From CAKRPJ01 sp934376955 (GTDB lineage: Bacteria; Bacillota; Clostridia; Lachnospirales; Lachnospiraceae): a stretch of DNA of 64,000 nucleotides. The stretch spans positions 29,515-93,514 of the forward strand of contig CAKRPJ010000006.1 of NCBI GenBank assembly GCA_934376955.1, read 5' to 3'. Every line of letters starts with the position of its first letter. Position 1 is the stretch's first letter. This document shows positions 24,700 through 33,146 of this stretch, piece by piece. The position numbers and the translations under genes are program-made. The notes beneath the pieces are model-generated. The model worked only from the letters and a program-made list of their open reading frames with translations. It made no database searches and had not been told where the DNA came from.

Positions 24700-25701
24700 A
24701 TGATGATGTCTAATGACATTGGAATTGATTTAGGTACTGCCAGTATTCTGGTATATATTAAAGGCAAAGGGGTCGTGTTGAAGGAGCCCTCCGTTGTCGC
24801 ACTGGATCGGGAAACAAATAAGGTCATCACCTTCGGTGAGGAGGCGCGTCTGATGATCGGACGTACTCCGGGCAATATCGTGGCAGTGCGCCCGTTAAGA
24901 AAGGGCGTTATTTCCGACTACACCGTAACCGAGAAGATGTTAAAATACTTCATCGACAAGGCAGTCGGAAAGAGAACGCTGAGAAAACCGAGAATCGCCG
25001 TATGTATCCCCAGCGGTGCCACAGAGGTAGAGAGAAAGGCTGTTGAGGATGCAACGTATCAGGCAGGAGCGCGTGAGGTCTGCATCATCGAGGAGCCGGT
25101 TGCGGCTGCAATCGGAGCCGGGATCGATATCTCCAAGGCCTGCGGAAATATGATCGTTGATATCGGCGGCGGTACAGCCGATATTGCCGTTATCTCTTTG
25201 GGGGGAACGGTTGTAAGCACATCCATCAAGACAGCCGGTGACGACTTCGATGAATCTCTTGTCCGCTACATGAGAAAGAAGCACAATCTTCTTATCGGTG
25301 AGAGAACCGCCGAGGAGATCAAGATCAATATCGGCGCTGCATACCGCAGACCGGAGCTGGTAACCATGGAGGTTCGCGGCAGAAACCTTGTGACAGGACT
25401 TCCTAAGACCATCGTTGTTACCTCGGACGAAACACTGGAGGCCCTTAAGGAGCCGGCAATGCAGATCGTAGACGCAGTTCACAATGTCCTTGAACGGACA
25501 CCACCGGAGCTTGCGGCGGATATCTTTGACAGAGGAATCGTTCTTACCGGAGGCGGATCCCTTCTTTCCGGTCTGGATGCCCTGATCGAGGAAAAAACAG
25601 GGATCACAACAATGATCGCAGAGGAGCCTTTAACCGCCGTTGCGATCGGAACCGGAAAGTTTATTGAGTTTGCCCATGGTGGGAAGGGCTTTGAAAAATA
25701 A
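24700..25701 (+). CDS. MreB/Mbl-like actin homologue
   Basis: 333 residues of the bacterial actin fold. Nucleotide-binding motifs are IGIDLGTASILVYI (phosphate 1, about 6-19), MIVDIGGGTADIAVIS (phosphate 2, about 150-165) and the adenosine motif GIVLTGGGSLLSGLD (about 285-300). IEEPVAAAIGAG is also typical. It forms membrane-bound filaments that guide lateral wall synthesis. Length and sequence fit the Mbl/MreBH branch as much as MreB itself. No mreC or mreD follows, which favours an Mbl-like paralogue. The ATG at 24700 lies 9 bases after AGGAGG. recD2 begins 5 bases after its stop. Confidence 0.92.
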   Translation: MMMSNDIGIDLGTASILVYIKGKGVVLKEPSVVALDRETNKVITFGEEARLMIGRTPGNIVAVRPLRKGVISDYTVTEKMLKYFIDKAVGKRTLRKPRIAVCIPSGATEVERKAVEDATYQAGAREVCIIEEPVAAAIGAGIDISKACGNMIVDIGGGTADIAVISLGGTVVSTSIKTAGDDFDESLVRYMRKKHNLLIGERTAEEIKINIGAAYRRPELVTMEVRGRNLVTGLPKTIVVTSDETLEALKEPAMQIVDAVHNVLERTPPELAADIFDRGIVLTGGGSLLSGLDALIEEKTGITTMIAEEPLTAVAIGTGKFIEFAHGGKGFEK

Positions 25702-25706
25702 TAATA

Positions 25707-27965
25707 ATGGCAACTGTAACAGGTTATGTTGAAAAAATCAAATACCGCAATGAGGAGAATGGCTATTCGGTACTGACCGTTTCCGATGGCAGGGAAGAAT
25801 ATGTTCTGGTTGGGACGTTTCCGTATATTACGGAAGGGGAACATCTGGAAGCAACGGGACGTATGGTAGAGCATTCGATTTATGGCGAACAGCTGGCGGT
25901 GGAGAGCTATGAGATCAAGGCTCCCGAGGACACGCTGGCCATCGAGCGATATCTGGGCTCCGGTGCGATAAAAGGCATCGGAGCTGCTTTAGCTAAAAGG
26001 ATTGTTAAAAAATTCAAGGCAGATACGTTCCGTATCATGGAGGAGGAGCCGGAGCGTCTTTCCGAGATCAAGGGCATCAGTGAACGGATGGCTATGGACA
26101 TCAGCGCTCAGGTCGAGGAAAAGAGAGATCTTAGGCAGGCCATGCTGTTTTTGCAGCAGTATGGGATCACCATGAATCTTGCGGTCAAGATCTACAGACA
26201 TTACGGACAGAGAATGTATTCCGTGCTCCAAGAAAATCCGTATCAGCTTGCGGATGATATTCAGGGTGTCGGCTTTAAGATCGCGGATGACATTGCATCG
26301 CGGGTCGGTATTTTTACGGACTCCGATTACCGCATAAAAAGCGGGCTTTTCTATACACTTTTACAGGCAGTCGGAAACGGACATACTTATCTTCCTGAGG
26401 AGGAGCTTTTTAACAATGCATCCGAGCTTCTGCATGTTGCTCCCGAGCATATCGAAAAGCACCTTATGGATCTCCAGATGGAGCAGAAGCTGGTAATAAA
26501 GGAAAAGGATGAAAAAAGGATCGTATATCCCGCACAGTTCTATTACATGGAGCTGAATACGGCGCGTATGCTCCATGACCTTAATATCAAGGACTCCGTG
26601 CCGGAGGAAAAGATCCGGGAGCGCCTTGCTTCTATTGCAAAGGGAGAGAAGCTGGAGCTTGATGTATTACAGGAGCAGGCCGTTGCAGAGGCAGTCAACA
26701 GCGGACTTCTGATCCTGACCGGAGGTCCCGGAACGGGAAAAACGACAACGATCAACACGATCATCCGCTATTTTGAACAGGAGGACATGGAGATCCTTCT
26801 GGCGGCCCCCACCGGGCGGGCTGCAAAGCGTATGGCGGAGGCCACCGGGTATGAGGCAAGAACGATCCACAGGCTGCTAGAGCTTACCGGGGCCCCTGCT
26901 ATGGCAAACGGGGCCAACGGAAAAAACGCGGAGGACGGCGTGAGCAGGATCGAAGGCATGCATTTTGAACGGAATGAAGAAAATCCGCTGGATGCGGATG
27001 TCGTTATTATTGACGAGATGTCAATGGTTGATATCAGCCTGATGCATGCACTCTTAAAGGCGGTCAACGTGGGGACACGCCTGATCTTGGTAGGGGATGT
27101 GAATCAGCTTCCCAGTGTGGGGCCGGGAAATGTACTCCGGGATATGATCGCCTCCGGAAAGTTTCCGGTGGTGAAGCTTACTAAGATCTTCCGGCAGGCG
27201 GCGCAGAGTGACATTGTCATGAACGCACACCGGATCAATGCCGGGGAACGAGTTCCGCTGGAAAAAAGAAGCAGGGATTTCCTCTTTATACGAAGGGACA
27301 ATCCGTCAGATGTCATCAAGGATATGATCGTGCTGGTTAAGGACAAGCTTCCCAACTATGTCAACGCGTCGGTATCCGATATCCAGATCATGACGCCGAT
27401 GCGCAAGGGCGTGCTCGGTGTGGAACAGCTCAACCGGATCCTGCAGGAAACCTTCAACCCTCCGGCTGCGGACAGACCGGAGAAGGAGTCCGGAGGCACC
27501 ATATTCCGGGTTGGAGATAAAGTCATGCAGATCAAAAACAATTATCAGCTGGAGTGGGAGATCAGAAACCGATACGGGATCCCTGTCGATAAGGGCGAGG
27601 GCGTTTTTAACGGGGATACCGGGATCATCCGGCAGGTAAATACATTTGCGGAGACCCTTGAGGTGGAATTTGATGAAGGAAGAATGGTGGAGTACAGCTT
27701 TAAGCAACTGGAGGAGCTGGAGCTGGCCTATGCGATCACCATACATAAATCTCAGGGGAGTGAATATCCGGCAGTCGTGATCCCGGTCTATTCCGGGCCG
27801 CGGATGCTGATGACAAGGAACCTTATCTATACCGCGGTGACCCGGGCAAGAAAATGTGTCTGCCTCGTGGGAAGCCCGGAAATGTTTCAGTTTATGGTGA
27901 ATAATGAGACAGAGCAAAAACGTTATTCCGGTCTCAGGGACAGGATACTGGAGATCGGCTTTTAG
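25707..27965 (+). CDS. recD2: RecD2-type SF1B DNA helicase
   Basis: 752 residues, a 5'-3' helicase not associated with RecBC. An N-terminal OB-like region opens ATVTGYVEKIKYRNEENGYSV. Helix-hairpin-helix repeats with GSGAIKGIGAALAKRIV and LADDIQGVGFKIADDIA cover about 75-200. Helicase motifs follow: Walker A LTGGPGTGKTTTI (about 336-348), DEMSMVD (about 437), VGDVNQLPSVGPG (about 460) and C-terminal motif VI AYAITIHKSQGSEYPAVV (about 675). RecD2 acts in repair and replication-fork stability. Length is typical (720-750). It overlaps comF by 62 bases. Confidence 0.95.
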   Translation: MATVTGYVEKIKYRNEENGYSVLTVSDGREEYVLVGTFPYITEGEHLEATGRMVEHSIYGEQLAVESYEIKAPEDTLAIERYLGSGAIKGIGAALAKRIVKKFKADTFRIMEEEPERLSEIKGISERMAMDISAQVEEKRDLRQAMLFLQQYGITMNLAVKIYRHYGQRMYSVLQENPYQLADDIQGVGFKIADDIASRVGIFTDSDYRIKSGLFYTLLQAVGNGHTYLPEEELFNNASELLHVAPEHIEKHLMDLQMEQKLVIKEKDEKRIVYPAQFYYMELNTARMLHDLNIKDSVPEEKIRERLASIAKGEKLELDVLQEQAVAEAVNSGLLILTGGPGTGKTTTINTIIRYFEQEDMEILLAAPTGRAAKRMAEATGYEARTIHRLLELTGAPAMANGANGKNAEDGVSRIEGMHFERNEENPLDADVVIIDEMSMVDISLMHALLKAVNVGTRLILVGDVNQLPSVGPGNVLRDMIASGKFPVVKLTKIFRQAAQSDIVMNAHRINAGERVPLEKRSRDFLFIRRDNPSDVIKDMIVLVKDKLPNYVNASVSDIQIMTPMRKGVLGVEQLNRILQETFNPPAADRPEKESGGTIFRVGDKVMQIKNNYQLEWEIRNRYGIPVDKGEGVFNGDTGIIRQVNTFAETLEVEFDEGRMVEYSFKQLEELELAYAITIHKSQGSEYPAVVIPVYSGPRMLMTRNLIYTAVTRARKCVCLVGSPEMFQFMVNNETEQKRYSGLRDRILEIGF

Positions 27966-28668
27966 GATTTATCAGGCAGCTCTTGATATTTTATTTCCCC
28001 GCAGATGTCCTGTGTGTGGGGAGATCGTCAAACCGGCGGGCAGGCTTATCTGCCCGTCCTGTCTTTTACGGCTTTCGCCCGTCAGGCCCCCGGTATGTAA
28101 AAGGTGCGGAAAAGAAATCCCGGATGCGGTAATGGAATACTGCAGAGACTGTATGGTACACAGTCACTCATTTGAATATGGTATCGCACTCCTGCATTAT
28201 GATGAGACCAGCAGAAGGATCATGGCACAGATCAAATACAACAATAAAAGGGAATATCTCGATTTTTTCGGAAAAGCAATAGCGGATGTGTATAAAAAAG
28301 CGATACGGCGGATGGGAGTGGATGTGATCGTCCCGGTTCCGATCCATAAGAGCCGGAGAAGAAAAAGAGGATTTAATCAGGCGGAGCTTTTCGCACGCGT
28401 GCTGGGAGAAGAATTGCAGCTTGCCGTCCGCACGGATATCCTTGTGCGTGACAGGCAGACCAGACCGCAGAAGGAGCTTTCTGCCGCCGACCGTCTGCGA
28501 AATCTTTCCGGGGCCTTTTGTGTCAGCCAGATGCCGGCAGATGTCCAAAGGATCCTGCTGGTGGATGATATCTATACGACCGGAAGCACGATCGAGGCAT
28601 GTACGCGGAGTTTAAAAGAGGCAGGAGCACAGAAGGTATTTTTTGCCGTGATATGCATTACCGGCTGA
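27904..28668 (+). CDS. comF: ComF-family phosphoribosyltransferase-like protein
   Basis: 254 residues. A four-cysteine zinc finger near the N-terminus uses CPVCGE, CPSC, CKRCG and CRDC (about 36-81). The phosphoribosyltransferase-like domain follows, with KSRRRKRGFNQAELFAR and the PRPP-loop ILLVDDIYTTGSTIEAC (about 218-234). ComF is a cytoplasmic competence factor needed for single-stranded DNA handling during transformation. The start lies inside recD2 (62-base overlap), which suggests translational coupling. A later start is possible, since the first 30 residues precede the conserved region. Natural competence in this organism is not shown by this gene alone. Confidence 0.88.
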   Translation: MRQSKNVIPVSGTGYWRSAFRIYQAALDILFPRRCPVCGEIVKPAGRLICPSCLLRLSPVRPPVCKRCGKEIPDAVMEYCRDCMVHSHSFEYGIALLHYDETSRRIMAQIKYNNKREYLDFFGKAIADVYKKAIRRMGVDVIVPVPIHKSRRRKRGFNQAELFARVLGEELQLAVRTDILVRDRQTRPQKELSAADRLRNLSGAFCVSQMPADVQRILLVDDIYTTGSTIEACTRSLKEAGAQKVFFAVICITG

Positions 28669-28684
28669 TACAAAAAAGAAACGC

Positions 28685-28713
28685 TTGACGTGATATATAT
28701 TATGTGTTAAAAT
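28685..28713 (+). promoter_or_regulatory. Promoter of rpmG-secE-nusG
   Basis: TTGACG (28685-28690), a 17-base spacer and TAAAAT (28708-28713). The 100-base leader carries a T8 tract at about 28741-28748 without a clear hairpin. Confidence 0.68.
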
Positions 28714-28823
28714 GGTCGGGCGAATGGAAGAACATAGGTCTTTTTTTTATGCTTAAAAGATAGATAGCAAAAAGTATGAAGGAGAGGCCGCCTTACACAA
28801 AGAATTAAACGGAGGTGGAAGTC

Positions 28824-28973
28824 GTGCGCACAAAGATTACACTGGCATGTACAGAATGCAAACAGCGCAATTACAACATGACGAAGGATAAGAAAACTCA
28901 TCCGGACCGCATGGAAACAAAGAAGTATTGCAGATTCTGCAAGAGACACACAATGCACAAAGAAACTAAGTAA
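28824..28973 (+). CDS. rpmG: Ribosomal protein L33, zinc-binding form
   Basis: 49 residues: MRTKITLACTECKQRNY, then KKTHPDRMETKKYCRFCKRHTMHKETK in pieces. Cysteine pairs CTEC and CRFC form the zinc ribbon of the C-plus type of L33 of the 50S subunit. The start is GTG 28824, after CGGAGGTGG. It is the first gene of the rpmG-secE-nusG group, the usual Firmicute order. Confidence 0.95.
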   Translation: MRTKITLACTECKQRNYNMTKDKKTHPDRMETKKYCRFCKRHTMHKETK

Positions 28974-29000
28974 TCCGGCTTTGCAGAAGGACGTGAATTT

Positions 29001-29207
29001 ATGGGAGAAACAGTAAGTAATGAGAAAGCCCCCAAAAAGGACTTTATCAAAGGCTTAAAAGCTGAATTCAACAAAATCATCTGGCCGGATAAGGATTCCC
29101 TCAGAAAGCAGTCTGTTGTGGTCATGATCGTAACAGTCCTCATGGGAATCACGATCGCAGTCCTTGATCTGATCATTAAATATGGTCTCAATATTATTAT
29201 TGGGTAA
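29001..29207 (+). CDS. secE: Preprotein translocase subunit SecE
   Basis: 68 residues. The amphipathic part FIKGLKAEFNKIIWPDKDSL carries the family motif (KxEx..kitWP), followed by one membrane helix (VVVMIVTVLMGITIAVLDLI). SecE clamps SecY in the SecYEG channel. It sits between rpmG and nusG, as in most bacteria. Confidence 0.96.
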   Translation: MGETVSNEKAPKKDFIKGLKAEFNKIIWPDKDSLRKQSVVVMIVTVLMGITIAVLDLIIKYGLNIIIG

Positions 29208-29222
29208 GGATGAGGTGAAACT

Positions 29223-29738
29223 ATGTCAGAAGCACAATGGTATGTAGTACACACGTATTCCGGATATGAGAATAAGGTCAAGGTCGATATTGAAAAAACG
29301 ATCGAGAACAGGGGACTTCAGGATCAGATCTTAGAGGTTTCCGTTCCGCTGGAGGAAGTTATCGAGTTGAAGAACGGCGCCCAGAAGCAGGTCGAGCGCA
29401 AAATGTTTCCCGGCTATGTGCTGATCCACATGATCATGAACGATGATACATGGTATGTGGTTAGAAACACGAGAGGCGTGACTGGCTTTGTGGGACCGGG
29501 ATCCAAACCGGTACCACTCAGCGAAGATGAGATGAGAAATCTTGGCTTTAAAGCAACCGGAGTAATCGTTGATTTTGCAGTCGGTGATACCATCGTGGTT
29601 ACAGCCGGCGCATGGAAGGATACTGTAGGCGTTGTTAAAACAGTCAACGAAACGAAGCAGTCCCTTACGATCGACGTAGAAATGTTCGGCCGTGAAACAC
29701 CGGTAGAACTGAATTTTTCTGAAGTGAAAAAGATGTAG
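29223..29738 (+). CDS. nusG: Transcription termination/antitermination factor NusG
   Basis: 171 residues. The NGN domain begins AQWYVVHTYSGYENKVK and contains RKMFPGYVLIHM and VRNTRGVTGFVG. The C-terminal KOW domain (about 120-170) includes FAVGDTIVVTAGAWKDTVG. NusG binds RNA polymerase and couples it to ribosomes or to pausing. It is 15 bases after secE, behind GATGAGGTGA. Confidence 0.97.
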   Translation: MSEAQWYVVHTYSGYENKVKVDIEKTIENRGLQDQILEVSVPLEEVIELKNGAQKQVERKMFPGYVLIHMIMNDDTWYVVRNTRGVTGFVGPGSKPVPLSEDEMRNLGFKATGVIVDFAVGDTIVVTAGAWKDTVGVVKTVNETKQSLTIDVEMFGRETPVELNFSEVKKM

Positions 29739-29846
29739 ATGAGACCGAAAAGGCCCACAGCCCGCTGTGTAAGCCGCAGAAGGTCGTTCGCACACTGTAT
29801 GCGGCAGCTTAGGCAGCCGTGTATCCGATAAGGCGAAGATGCACGC

Positions 29847-29874
29847 GTGGGAGGGAAATCCCCGACATTACCAC
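29847..29874 (+). promoter_or_regulatory. L1-binding-like leader hairpin before rplK
   Basis: GTGGGAGGG (29847-29855), a short loop, then CCC-GACATTA-CCAC ending 29874. Outer pairing is GTGG/CCAC and inner is GGG/CCC, with an asymmetric internal loop. A near-identical motif lies before rplA (30333-30361). The 158-base nusG-rplK gap also holds GCCGCA/TGCGGC (about 29771-29806). An autoregulatory site for L1 is the likely role. Confidence 0.55.
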
Positions 29875-29896
29875 ATTATTTAGGAGGTGCCTAATT

Positions 29897-30322
29897 ATGG
29901 CAAAGAAAGTAACAGGATATATTAAATTACAGATTCCGGCAGGAAAGGCTACACCAGCTCCGCCAGTTGGTCCGGCACTTGGACAGCATGGCGTTAATAT
30001 CGTACAGTTCACAAAGGAATTCAATGCAAGAACTGCTGACCAGGGAGATATGATCATCCCGGTTGTTATCACAGTATATGCAGACAGAAGCTTCAGCTTC
30101 ATCACAAAGACACCGCCGGCTGCTGTATTATTAAAGAAGGCTGCTAAGATCAAATCCGGTTCTGCAACCCCGAACAAGGCAAAGGTAGCTACTCTGTCCA
30201 GAGCAGAGGTTCAGAAGATCGCTGAATTAAAGATGCCGGATCTTAACGCTGCAAGCATTGAGGCTGCAACAAGCATGATCGCAGGAACCGCTCGTTCCAT
30301 GGGTATCGTTGTAGAGGATTAG
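29897..30322 (+). CDS. rplK: Ribosomal protein L11
   Basis: 141 residues. It starts MAKKVTGYIKLQIPAGKATP and continues PPVGPALGQHGVNIVQF, the most conserved stretch of L11, with the RNA-binding C-terminal half ending AGTARSMGIVVED. It forms the GTPase-associated centre of the 50S subunit. The real start is 29897 behind TAGGAGGTGCC; the open frame extends upstream without a good start. Confidence 0.98.
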   Translation: MAKKVTGYIKLQIPAGKATPAPPVGPALGQHGVNIVQFTKEFNARTADQGDMIIPVVITVYADRSFSFITKTPPAAVLLKKAAKIKSGSATPNKAKVATLSRAEVQKIAELKMPDLNAASIEAATSMIAGTARSMGIVVED

Positions 30323-30332
30323 TAACAAATAC

Positions 30333-30361
30333 GTGGGAGGGAGCACTCCCGACAATACCAC
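30333..30361 (+). promoter_or_regulatory. L1-binding-like leader hairpin before rplA
   Basis: GTGGGAGGG (30333-30341), AGCACT, CCC-GACAATA-CCAC (to 30361). It repeats the motif before rplK, with the same internal loop and changed loop bases. The ribosome binding site AGGAGG begins at the very next base, so a protein bound here would block rplA translation. Confidence 0.6.
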
Positions 30362-30376
30362 AGGAGGTTTTTTGAA

Positions 30377-31072
30377 ATGAAAAGAGGAAAAAGATACGTA
30401 GAAGCGGCTAAAGCTATCGACCGCGCTACTCTTTATGATACAGCAGACGCTATCGCTTTAGTAAAGAAAGCTGCTGTTGCAAAATTCGATGAGACTATCG
30501 AGGCTCACTTAAGAACAGGCTGTGATGGCCGTCATGCTGACCAGCAGATCCGTGGTGCTGTTGTTCTGCCGCACGGAACAGGTAAGACAGTAAGAATCCT
30601 TGTTTTCGCAAAGGGACCGAAGGCTGACGAGGCTCAGGCTGCAGGTGCTGATTTCGTTGGAGCAGAGGAATTAATTCCGAAGATCCAGAACGAAGGCTGG
30701 TTAGATTTCGATGTAGTTGTAGCTACACCGGATATGATGGGCGTTGTTGGTCGTCTTGGACGTGTACTCGGACCGAAGGGCTTAATGCCGAACCCGAAGG
30801 CCGGTACAGTTACAATGGATATCACAAAGGCTATCAACGAGATCAAAGCTGGTAAGATTGAGTACAGACTCGATAAGACAAACATTATCCACGTGCCAGT
30901 AGGTAAGGCTTCTTTCACAGAAGAACAGTTAGCGGACAACTTCCAGACGCTTATGGATGCAATCATGAAGGCAAAACCAAGCACAGTAAAGGGCGCTTAC
31001 TTAAAGAGCGTAACTCTTACTTCCACAATGGGCCCGGGCGTAAAATTAAACGTAGCGAAGTTAATGAACTAA
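30377..31072 (+). CDS. rplA: Ribosomal protein L1
   Basis: 231 residues, MKRGKRYVEAAKAIDRATLY at the N-terminus, then GCDGRHADQQIRGAVVLPHG in pieces, and the signature VATPDMMGVVGRLGRVLGPKG (pieces) with MPNPKAGTVT. L1 forms the mobile stalk of the 50S subunit and in many bacteria represses its own operon. The operon order rplK-rplA is standard. Confidence 0.98.
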   Translation: MKRGKRYVEAAKAIDRATLYDTADAIALVKKAAVAKFDETIEAHLRTGCDGRHADQQIRGAVVLPHGTGKTVRILVFAKGPKADEAQAAGADFVGAEELIPKIQNEGWLDFDVVVATPDMMGVVGRLGRVLGPKGLMPNPKAGTVTMDITKAINEIKAGKIEYRLDKTNIIHVPVGKASFTEEQLADNFQTLMDAIMKAKPSTVKGAYLKSVTLTSTMGPGVKLNVAKLMN

Positions 31073-31111
31073 TTTCCTTCCGCTGAGTTTAAAATCAGTC
31101 CGAGAAAGTGA

Positions 31112-31140
31112 TTGACAATCCGGATAAATTATGTTAGAGT
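31112..31140 (+). promoter_or_regulatory. Promoter of the rplJ-rplL operon
   Basis: TTGACA (31112-31117), 17 bases, TAGAGT (31135-31140), directly upstream of the L10 leader. Confidence 0.75.
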
Positions 31141-31156
31141 ATTCGAGTATTGAATG

Positions 31157-31207
31157 CCGAAGACAGTAGGTGCCGTAAGGCGTAAGTTGAAAACACCTGC
31201 CGAGGAA
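31157..31207 (+). ncRNA. L10 leader (binds L10-L12 complex)
   Basis: GCCGAAGACAGTAGGTGC at about 31157, the GCC/GGC hairpin, and CACCTGCCGAGGAAC to about 31208 form the conserved kink-turn structure of rplJL leaders: AGGTG (31168) pairs with CACCT (31194). Binding of L10-L12 to this RNA is the known feedback switch that lets the next terminator form. Confidence 0.85.
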
Positions 31208-31236
31208 CATACAAAACTCACAAGCAGAATTTTGTA

Positions 31237-31269
31237 AACCTCTCTGTCCTCGCGATGGAGAGGTTTTCC
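31237..31269 (+). terminator. rplJL attenuator terminator
   Basis: AACCTCTC (31237-31244) pairs with GAGAGGTT (31258-31265), followed by TTCCTT. It lies between the L10 leader and rplJ. Confidence 0.75.
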
Positions 31270-31328
31270 TTGTTATAGATGCTGTGACGGCTTTACAATG
31301 CTAAAATAAAACAGGAGGTAAACCAATC

Positions 31329-31829
31329 ATGGCAAAAGTTGAATTAAAGCAGCCAGTAGTAGCTGAAATTGCTGAGCTTTTCGACGGAGCTGCTTCCGCA
31401 GTAGTTGTTGACTACCGTGGATTAACTGTTGAGCAGGATACTGCACTTCGTAAACAGTTAAGAGAAGCAGGTGTTACTTATAAAGTATATAAGAACACAA
31501 TGATCCGCTTCGCAGCAAAGGGAACAGCTTTTGAAGCTCTTGAGCCGAATCTGGAAGGACCGACTGCTCTTGCAGTTTCCAAAACAGATGCTACAGCTCC
31601 GGCAAGAATCTTAGCTGAATTTGCTAAGAAGGCTGATAAGCTTGAATTAAAAGGCGGCGTAGTAGAAGGAACATACTATGATGCAAAGGCAATCAATGTG
31701 ATCGCTTCTATCCCGTCCAGAGAGATCCTTCTTGGAAGACTTCTCGGAAGCATGCAGTCTCCGATCACCAACTTCGCACGCGTTCTCAACCAGATCGCAG
31801 AGAAGAAGGGCGAGTCCGCAGAGGCATAA
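31329..31829 (+). CDS. rplJ: Ribosomal protein L10
   Basis: 166 residues: VVVDYRGLTVEQDTALRKQLR (pieces) and YKVYKNTMIRFAAKGT mark the RNA-binding N-terminal domain. The C-terminal helix that carries L7/L12 dimers ends NFARVLNQIAEKKGES. It starts after AGGAGGTAAACCAATC. Confidence 0.97.
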   Translation: MAKVELKQPVVAEIAELFDGAASAVVVDYRGLTVEQDTALRKQLREAGVTYKVYKNTMIRFAAKGTAFEALEPNLEGPTALAVSKTDATAPARILAEFAKKADKLELKGGVVEGTYYDAKAINVIASIPSREILLGRLLGSMQSPITNFARVLNQIAEKKGESAEA

Positions 31830-31904
31830 GCCAAAAGCAGCGTAACGCTGCATAAATATTGAAGCATAAACGTGAAAATATAAAATTAATGGAGGTAAAT
31901 AATA

Positions 31905-32276
31905 ATGGCAAAGTTAACAACAGCTGAATTTATCGAAGCTATCAAGGAATTATCCGTATTAGAGTTAAACGAGTTAGTAAAAGCTTGTGAGGAAGAATTT
32001 GGTGTATCCGCAGCAGCAGGCGTTGTTGTAGCAGCAGGTCCGGCAGCAGCAGCTGAGGAAGAAAAGACAGAGTTCGACGTTGAGCTTACAGAGGTAGGCC
32101 CGAACAAGGTTAAAGTTATCAAGGTTGTTCGTGAAGTAACAGGTCTTGGTCTTAAGGAAGCTAAGGACGTTGTAGACGGCGCTCCGAAGGTTCTTAAGCA
32201 GGGCGCTTCCAAGGAAGAAGCTAACGACATCAAGACAAAGCTTGAGGCTGAAGGCGCTAAGATCACTCTTAAGTAA
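31905..32276 (+). CDS. rplL: Ribosomal protein L7/L12
   Basis: 123 residues. The N-terminal dimerisation part (TTAEFIEAIKELSVLELNEL) is joined by an Ala-rich hinge (about 36-50) to the globular C-terminal domain with KVKVIKVVREVTGLGLKEAK (pieces) and VDGAPKVLKQGASKEEA. It recruits translation GTPases. In many Firmicutes rpoB follows, but here a strong terminator and an unrelated gene follow. Confidence 0.98.
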   Translation: MAKLTTAEFIEAIKELSVLELNELVKACEEEFGVSAAAGVVVAAGPAAAAEEEKTEFDVELTEVGPNKVKVIKVVREVTGLGLKEAKDVVDGAPKVLKQGASKEEANDIKTKLEAEGAKITLK

Positions 32277-32302
32277 TCTGTTTTTATACTTGGAATGTTT
32301 TG

Positions 32303-32337
32303 ATCCGCAGGAAGGGAAACCATCCTGCGGATTTTTT
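32303..32337 (+). terminator. Terminator of the rplJL operon
   Basis: ATCCGCAGGA (32303-32312) pairs with TCCTGCGGAT (32323-32332), followed by a T6 tract. Confidence 0.9.
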
Positions 32338-32379
32338 ATGTAACAGGAAATTCCGAAGAATTCCCTGTTACATAAAAAA
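32332..32379. repeat. Long perfect hairpin after rplL
   Basis: TTTTTTATGTAACAGG (32332-32347) and CCTGTTACATAAAAAA (32364-32379) are perfect 16-bp inverted repeats around an AATTC/GAATT core. The T-tract of the preceding terminator is the first base block of the repeat. It can act as a second terminator in either direction. A small GGCAC/GTGCC hairpin follows (32380-32393). The rest of the gap to 32493 shows nothing else. Confidence 0.7.
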
Positions 32380-32492
32380 GGCACTAACGTGCCAAAGATG
32401 CGCACTTACCCCACAACGCTTTCCGGCCTCATAAAATACTGGAAAGACGTCGGGGGATGTGTTAAAATGGATGGCATCAGGAGGAATAAGCT

Positions 32493-33119
32493 ATGTTGAA
32501 CGAACTGGTTATGCGTTATCCTGTTCTGGGAATCGTGCGGGATGACGTAAATAAGGCCTACAGTCTTCTGGAAGCCTGTTACGAAAACGGAGGAAAGCTT
32601 CTGATTGCCGGAAACGGCGGGAGTGCAGCGGATGCAGAGCACATCGTCGGAGAGCTGATGAAGGGCTTTGTGAAACGCCGTCCTCTGCCCAAGGAGCTGA
32701 AGCGTGCCCTGATCGATACAGATCCGATCCGGGGGAGTGAGCTTTCCGAAAAGCTTCAGCAGGGACTTCCGGCGATCGCACTGACGAACCACGCCGCATT
32801 GTCCAGTGCCTTTGCAAACGATGTGGACGGCATGCTTTCTTATGCCCAGCAGGTAAACGGGTATGGCAAAGAAGGAGATGTCTTTTTAGGTATCAGCACA
32901 TCCGGAAACTCAGAAAATGTGATGTATGCAGCAGTTACGGCGAAGGCAAAGGGGATGAAGGTCATCGGACTGACCGGACGGGACGGCGGAAAGCTGGCAA
33001 AGCTGGCAGACGTGGCGATCGTGGTGCCGGAGCAGGAGACATATAAGATCCAAGAGCTTCACCTTCCGATCTACCATGCGCTCTGTCTGATGCTGGAGGA
33101 TCATTTCTATGAGATGTAG
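32493..33119 (+). CDS. SIS-domain sugar isomerase (GmhA-like)
   Basis: 208 residues. SIS-domain signatures are GGKLLIAGNGGSAADAEHIVGEL (in pieces; about 31-50), LPAIALTNHAALSSAFANDVD and GISTSGNSENVMYA, and near the end IQELHLPIYHALC. These match phosphoheptose isomerase (GmhA), which turns sedoheptulose 7-phosphate into heptose 7-phosphate, the entry to ADP- or GDP-heptose. No other heptose gene is nearby, so the product may be another sugar phosphate. It starts after AGGAGGAATAAGCT and opens the glycan gene cluster. Confidence 0.82.
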   Translation: MLNELVMRYPVLGIVRDDVNKAYSLLEACYENGGKLLIAGNGGSAADAEHIVGELMKGFVKRRPLPKELKRALIDTDPIRGSELSEKLQQGLPAIALTNHAALSSAFANDVDGMLSYAQQVNGYGKEGDVFLGISTSGNSENVMYAAVTAKAKGMKVIGLTGRDGGKLAKLADVAIVVPEQETYKIQELHLPIYHALCLMLEDHFYEM

Positions 33120-33146
33120 TACTACAATAGGAAGGAAACCCCGGAT

